From Thioclava sp. JE_KL1 (GTDB lineage Bacteria > Pseudomonadota > Alphaproteobacteria > Rhodobacterales > Rhodobacteraceae): a stretch of 64,000 bases of DNA. The DNA lies in the NCBI RefSeq assembly GCF_009296265.1, contig NZ_WBJS01000003.1:124001-188000 (forward strand), in the 5' to 3' direction. The translations under genes were made by a program, and so were the position numbers. The notes below the pieces were generated by a model that made no database searches, was not told where the DNA came from, and was given only the letters and a program-made list of their open reading frames with translations. Positions 62,402 to 64,000 of the stretch are shown piece after piece (the stretch's first letter is position 1; every line of letters starts with the position of its first letter).

Positions 62402-63568
62402 ATGGACGCGAAGATCGTCGGCTGGGGCCATACGAAATTCGGCAAGCTGGAGGGGCGCACGCTCGAGGATCTGGTTCTCGAAGCGGGCGGCGGCGCGCTG
62501 GAGCATGCAGGGATCGACCCGGCGGAGATAGACGGCATCTGGCTGGGGCATTTCAACTCCGGGCTGGTGCCGGACGGGTTCGCAAGCTCGCTGGCGCTGG
62601 GGATCGACGACAGGCTGCGCTTCACGCCTGCGACCCGTGTGGAGAATGCCTGCGCGTCCGGCTCGGCTGCGATCTATGCCGCGCGCGATGCGATCCGTTC
62701 GGGCCGGGTGAAGGCCGCGTTGGTGATCGGGGCCGAGAAGATGACCGCGAAGGACACCGCAGGCGTGACCGAGGCGCTGGCCGGGGCGTCCTACCAGATG
62801 GAGGAGGCGGGCGTTTCCTTCCCGCAGATTTTCGCACGGTTTGCGCAGGCCTATTGTCAGGCGCATGGCGACCGTTCGGCCGCCCTCGCCCGGATCGCGG
62901 CGAAGAACCACCACAATGCGCTCGCCAATCCGCTGGCGCAGATGCGCAAGGATGTGGGGTTCGAGTTCTGCAACACAGTCAGCGACAAGAACCCGATGAT
63001 CGCCCCGCCCCTGCGGATGACCGATTGCTCGTTGATCTCGGACGGGGCTGCGGCGCTGGTCATGGTCGCCGACGACCGCGCGGGCGATTTCGCCAATTCC
63101 ATTGGTTTTCGTGCCGCCGAGCAGGTCAATGACTACCTGCCGATGTCGCGCCGGGACCTGCTGGCCTTCGAGGGTCCGTCCGAGGCGTTCCGCCGCGCCT
63201 ATGCTTCGGCAGGCGTCAGTGTCGATGATCTCTCCTTCGCGGAGGTCCATGACTGTTTCACCATCGCGGAATTGCTCGTCTACGAGGCGATGGGGCTTGT
63301 GCCGCAAGGCTCCGGTGCGCGGGCCATCGACGATGGGCTGGTGCTGCGCGACGGGCGTCTGCCGGTAAACCTCTCGGGCGGGTTGAAGGCCAAGGGCCAT
63401 CCCGTGGGCGCGACCGGCGTGTCGATGCATGTGCTGGCTGCGATGCAGCTCACCGGTCAGGCGGGCGAGATGCAGCTGCCCGGCGCGGAACTTGGCTGCG
63501 TCTTCAACATGGGCGGCTCGGGCGTCGCGAATTACTGCTCGATCCTCGAAGCGGAGCGCGCGGCATGA
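62402..63568 (+). CDS. Thiolase family protein (SCP-x/acetyl-CoA acetyltransferase-like)
   Basis: 388 residues with ENACASGSAAI (nucleophile Cys about residue 82), HDCFTIAELL (active-site His region, about residue 283) and GGLKAKGHPVGATG (about residues 327-340). The HDCF form is typical of the SCP2-like/MvaC-type thiolases. It would degrade or condense acyl-CoAs in a fatty or steroid-like pathway. A GGGAGGAG site precedes ATG 62402. The ligase gene starts within its stop codon (ATGA). Confidence 0.87.
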   Translation: MDAKIVGWGHTKFGKLEGRTLEDLVLEAGGGALEHAGIDPAEIDGIWLGHFNSGLVPDGFASSLALGIDDRLRFTPATRVENACASGSAAIYAARDAIRSGRVKAALVIGAEKMTAKDTAGVTEALAGASYQMEEAGVSFPQIFARFAQAYCQAHGDRSAALARIAAKNHHNALANPLAQMRKDVGFEFCNTVSDKNPMIAPPLRMTDCSLISDGAAALVMVADDRAGDFANSIGFRAAEQVNDYLPMSRRDLLAFEGPSEAFRRAYASAGVSVDDLSFAEVHDCFTIAELLVYEAMGLVPQGSGARAIDDGLVLRDGRLPVNLSGGLKAKGHPVGATGVSMHVLAAMQLTGQAGEMQLPGAELGCVFNMGGSGVANYCSILEAERAA

Positions 63569-64000
63569 ACCCGGCGGAGTGGCTGATCCGCAGCGCGGTC
63601 CGCACCCCGGACGCCCCCGCGCTGCTGCAGGGCGAGGAGTTGCGCGCGACCTATGCAGAGTTCGCCGACCGCGCCGCCCGGATCGGGGCTGGGCTGGTGG
63701 CGAAAGGGATCGCTCCGGGCGACCGCGTGGCGCTGTTCGCCAAGAACTGCCCAGAATATCTCGAGGCGATTTATGGCGCGTGGTTCGCAGGCGCGGTGGC
63801 GGTGCCGATCAACGGCAAGCTGCACCCGCGCGAGGCCGCATGGATCATCGAGGCTTCCGAGGCGAAGCTGGCCTTCACCGGCGGCCCGGAAACCGATCTG
63901 GGCGTCGAGACGGTGGACCTCAAAGGCCCGGCCTATGCCGATCTTCTGCGCCATGATCCGATGCCCGCCCCGGTCGAGATCGCGGAAAGCGAGACGGTCT
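63565..64000 (+). CDS. AMP-binding acyl-CoA ligase (partial; runs off the window)
   Basis: Open from ATG 63565 to the end of the window (145 codons, no stop). The N-terminal part of an adenylate-forming ligase: WLIRSAVRTPDAPALLQGE, then ALFAKNCPEYLEAIYGAWFAG and VPINGKLHPREAAWIIE, which are the typical first two helical regions. The ATP-binding loop lies further on and is not included. It overlaps the thiolase stop by 4 bp, so the two are co-translated. The substrate is unknown. Confidence 0.85.
   Translation, partial: MNPAEWLIRSAVRTPDAPALLQGEELRATYAEFADRAARIGAGLVAKGIAPGDRVALFAKNCPEYLEAIYGAWFAGAVAVPINGKLHPREAAWIIEASEAKLAFTGGPETDLGVETVDLKGPAYADLLRHDPMPAPVEIAESETV

Overview
The window is GC-rich (roughly 65% by eye) and densely coding. 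It contains no rRNA, tRNA, CRISPR array, insertion sequence or phage gene that I can recognise. Gene content and regulatory sites point to an alphaproteobacterium of the Rhodobacterales (Rhodobacter/Paracoccus/Thioclava-like). The indicators are a BioR box on bioYB, an FNR/NNR-type box on a NosL cluster, cobalamin riboswitches on B12-sparing genes, a homocysteine methyltransferase of the betaine type, and a BgsBA-like beta-glucan synthase pair. This placement is inference; no marker gene is present.

Layout. 1-1701: biotin uptake and synthesis (bioY-bioB) behind a BioR operator. 1735-4122 (minus): PEP synthase. 4350-10310: two cobalamin-riboswitch operons in a row. The first carries a small unknown protein and a betaine-homocysteine methyltransferase. 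The second carries the class Ib ribonucleotide reductase nrdHIEF, which also has tandem NrdR boxes. Both would replace B12-dependent enzymes when cobalamin is scarce. 10369-14151 (minus): an osmF-yehY-yehX-yehW osmoprotectant-type ABC importer. 14373-18922: an RND efflux pair. 19137-25363: aromatic-type aldehyde dehydrogenase, SDR, DJ-1/PfpI protein with a divergent LysR regulator, and kynureninase divergent from a probable kynurenine formamidase.

25525-30331: a PhaC-like alpha/beta hydrolase, a P3A-type proton ATPase and an MFS transporter in one direction. 30386-44313: lipid/CoA and redox metabolism. It includes an acyl-CoA synthetase, an HDAC-like amidohydrolase, an NAPE-PLD-like metallo-hydrolase, a TetR-PaaK-crotonase operon, a CBS-domain site-2 protease, and a TetR/TauE pair divergent from a monooxygenase-symporter-SDR-SDR operon. 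The acyl-CoA synthetase and the monooxygenase operon share a near-identical inverted-repeat operator, which suggests one TetR regulon.

44565-46162: an ArsR-permease-redox disulfide operon. 46236-47126 (minus): a YdhF-like aldo/keto reductase. 47163-47354 holds a decayed SsuD-like flavin monooxygenase fragment. 47707-52763 is the most unusual locus. Behind an FNR-like box lie a DUF2946-type protein, two exported NosL-family proteins, a small anchored protein, an FtsX/LolD-type ABC transporter and a polytopic Cys-motif membrane protein, with no nosZ nearby. It looks like an anaerobically controlled metal (probably copper) handling or delivery system.

52869-56278: a divergent SDR, a TPP-dependent acetolactate-synthase-like enzyme and a YghX-like dienelactone hydrolase. 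56523-61671: a BgsB/BgsA-like HlyD plus GT2 polysaccharide synthase, a beta-rich exported protein and an orphan Cache-HAMP sensor. 61741-64000: a PAS-LuxR regulator divergent from a thiolase and an acyl-CoA ligase that runs off the window.
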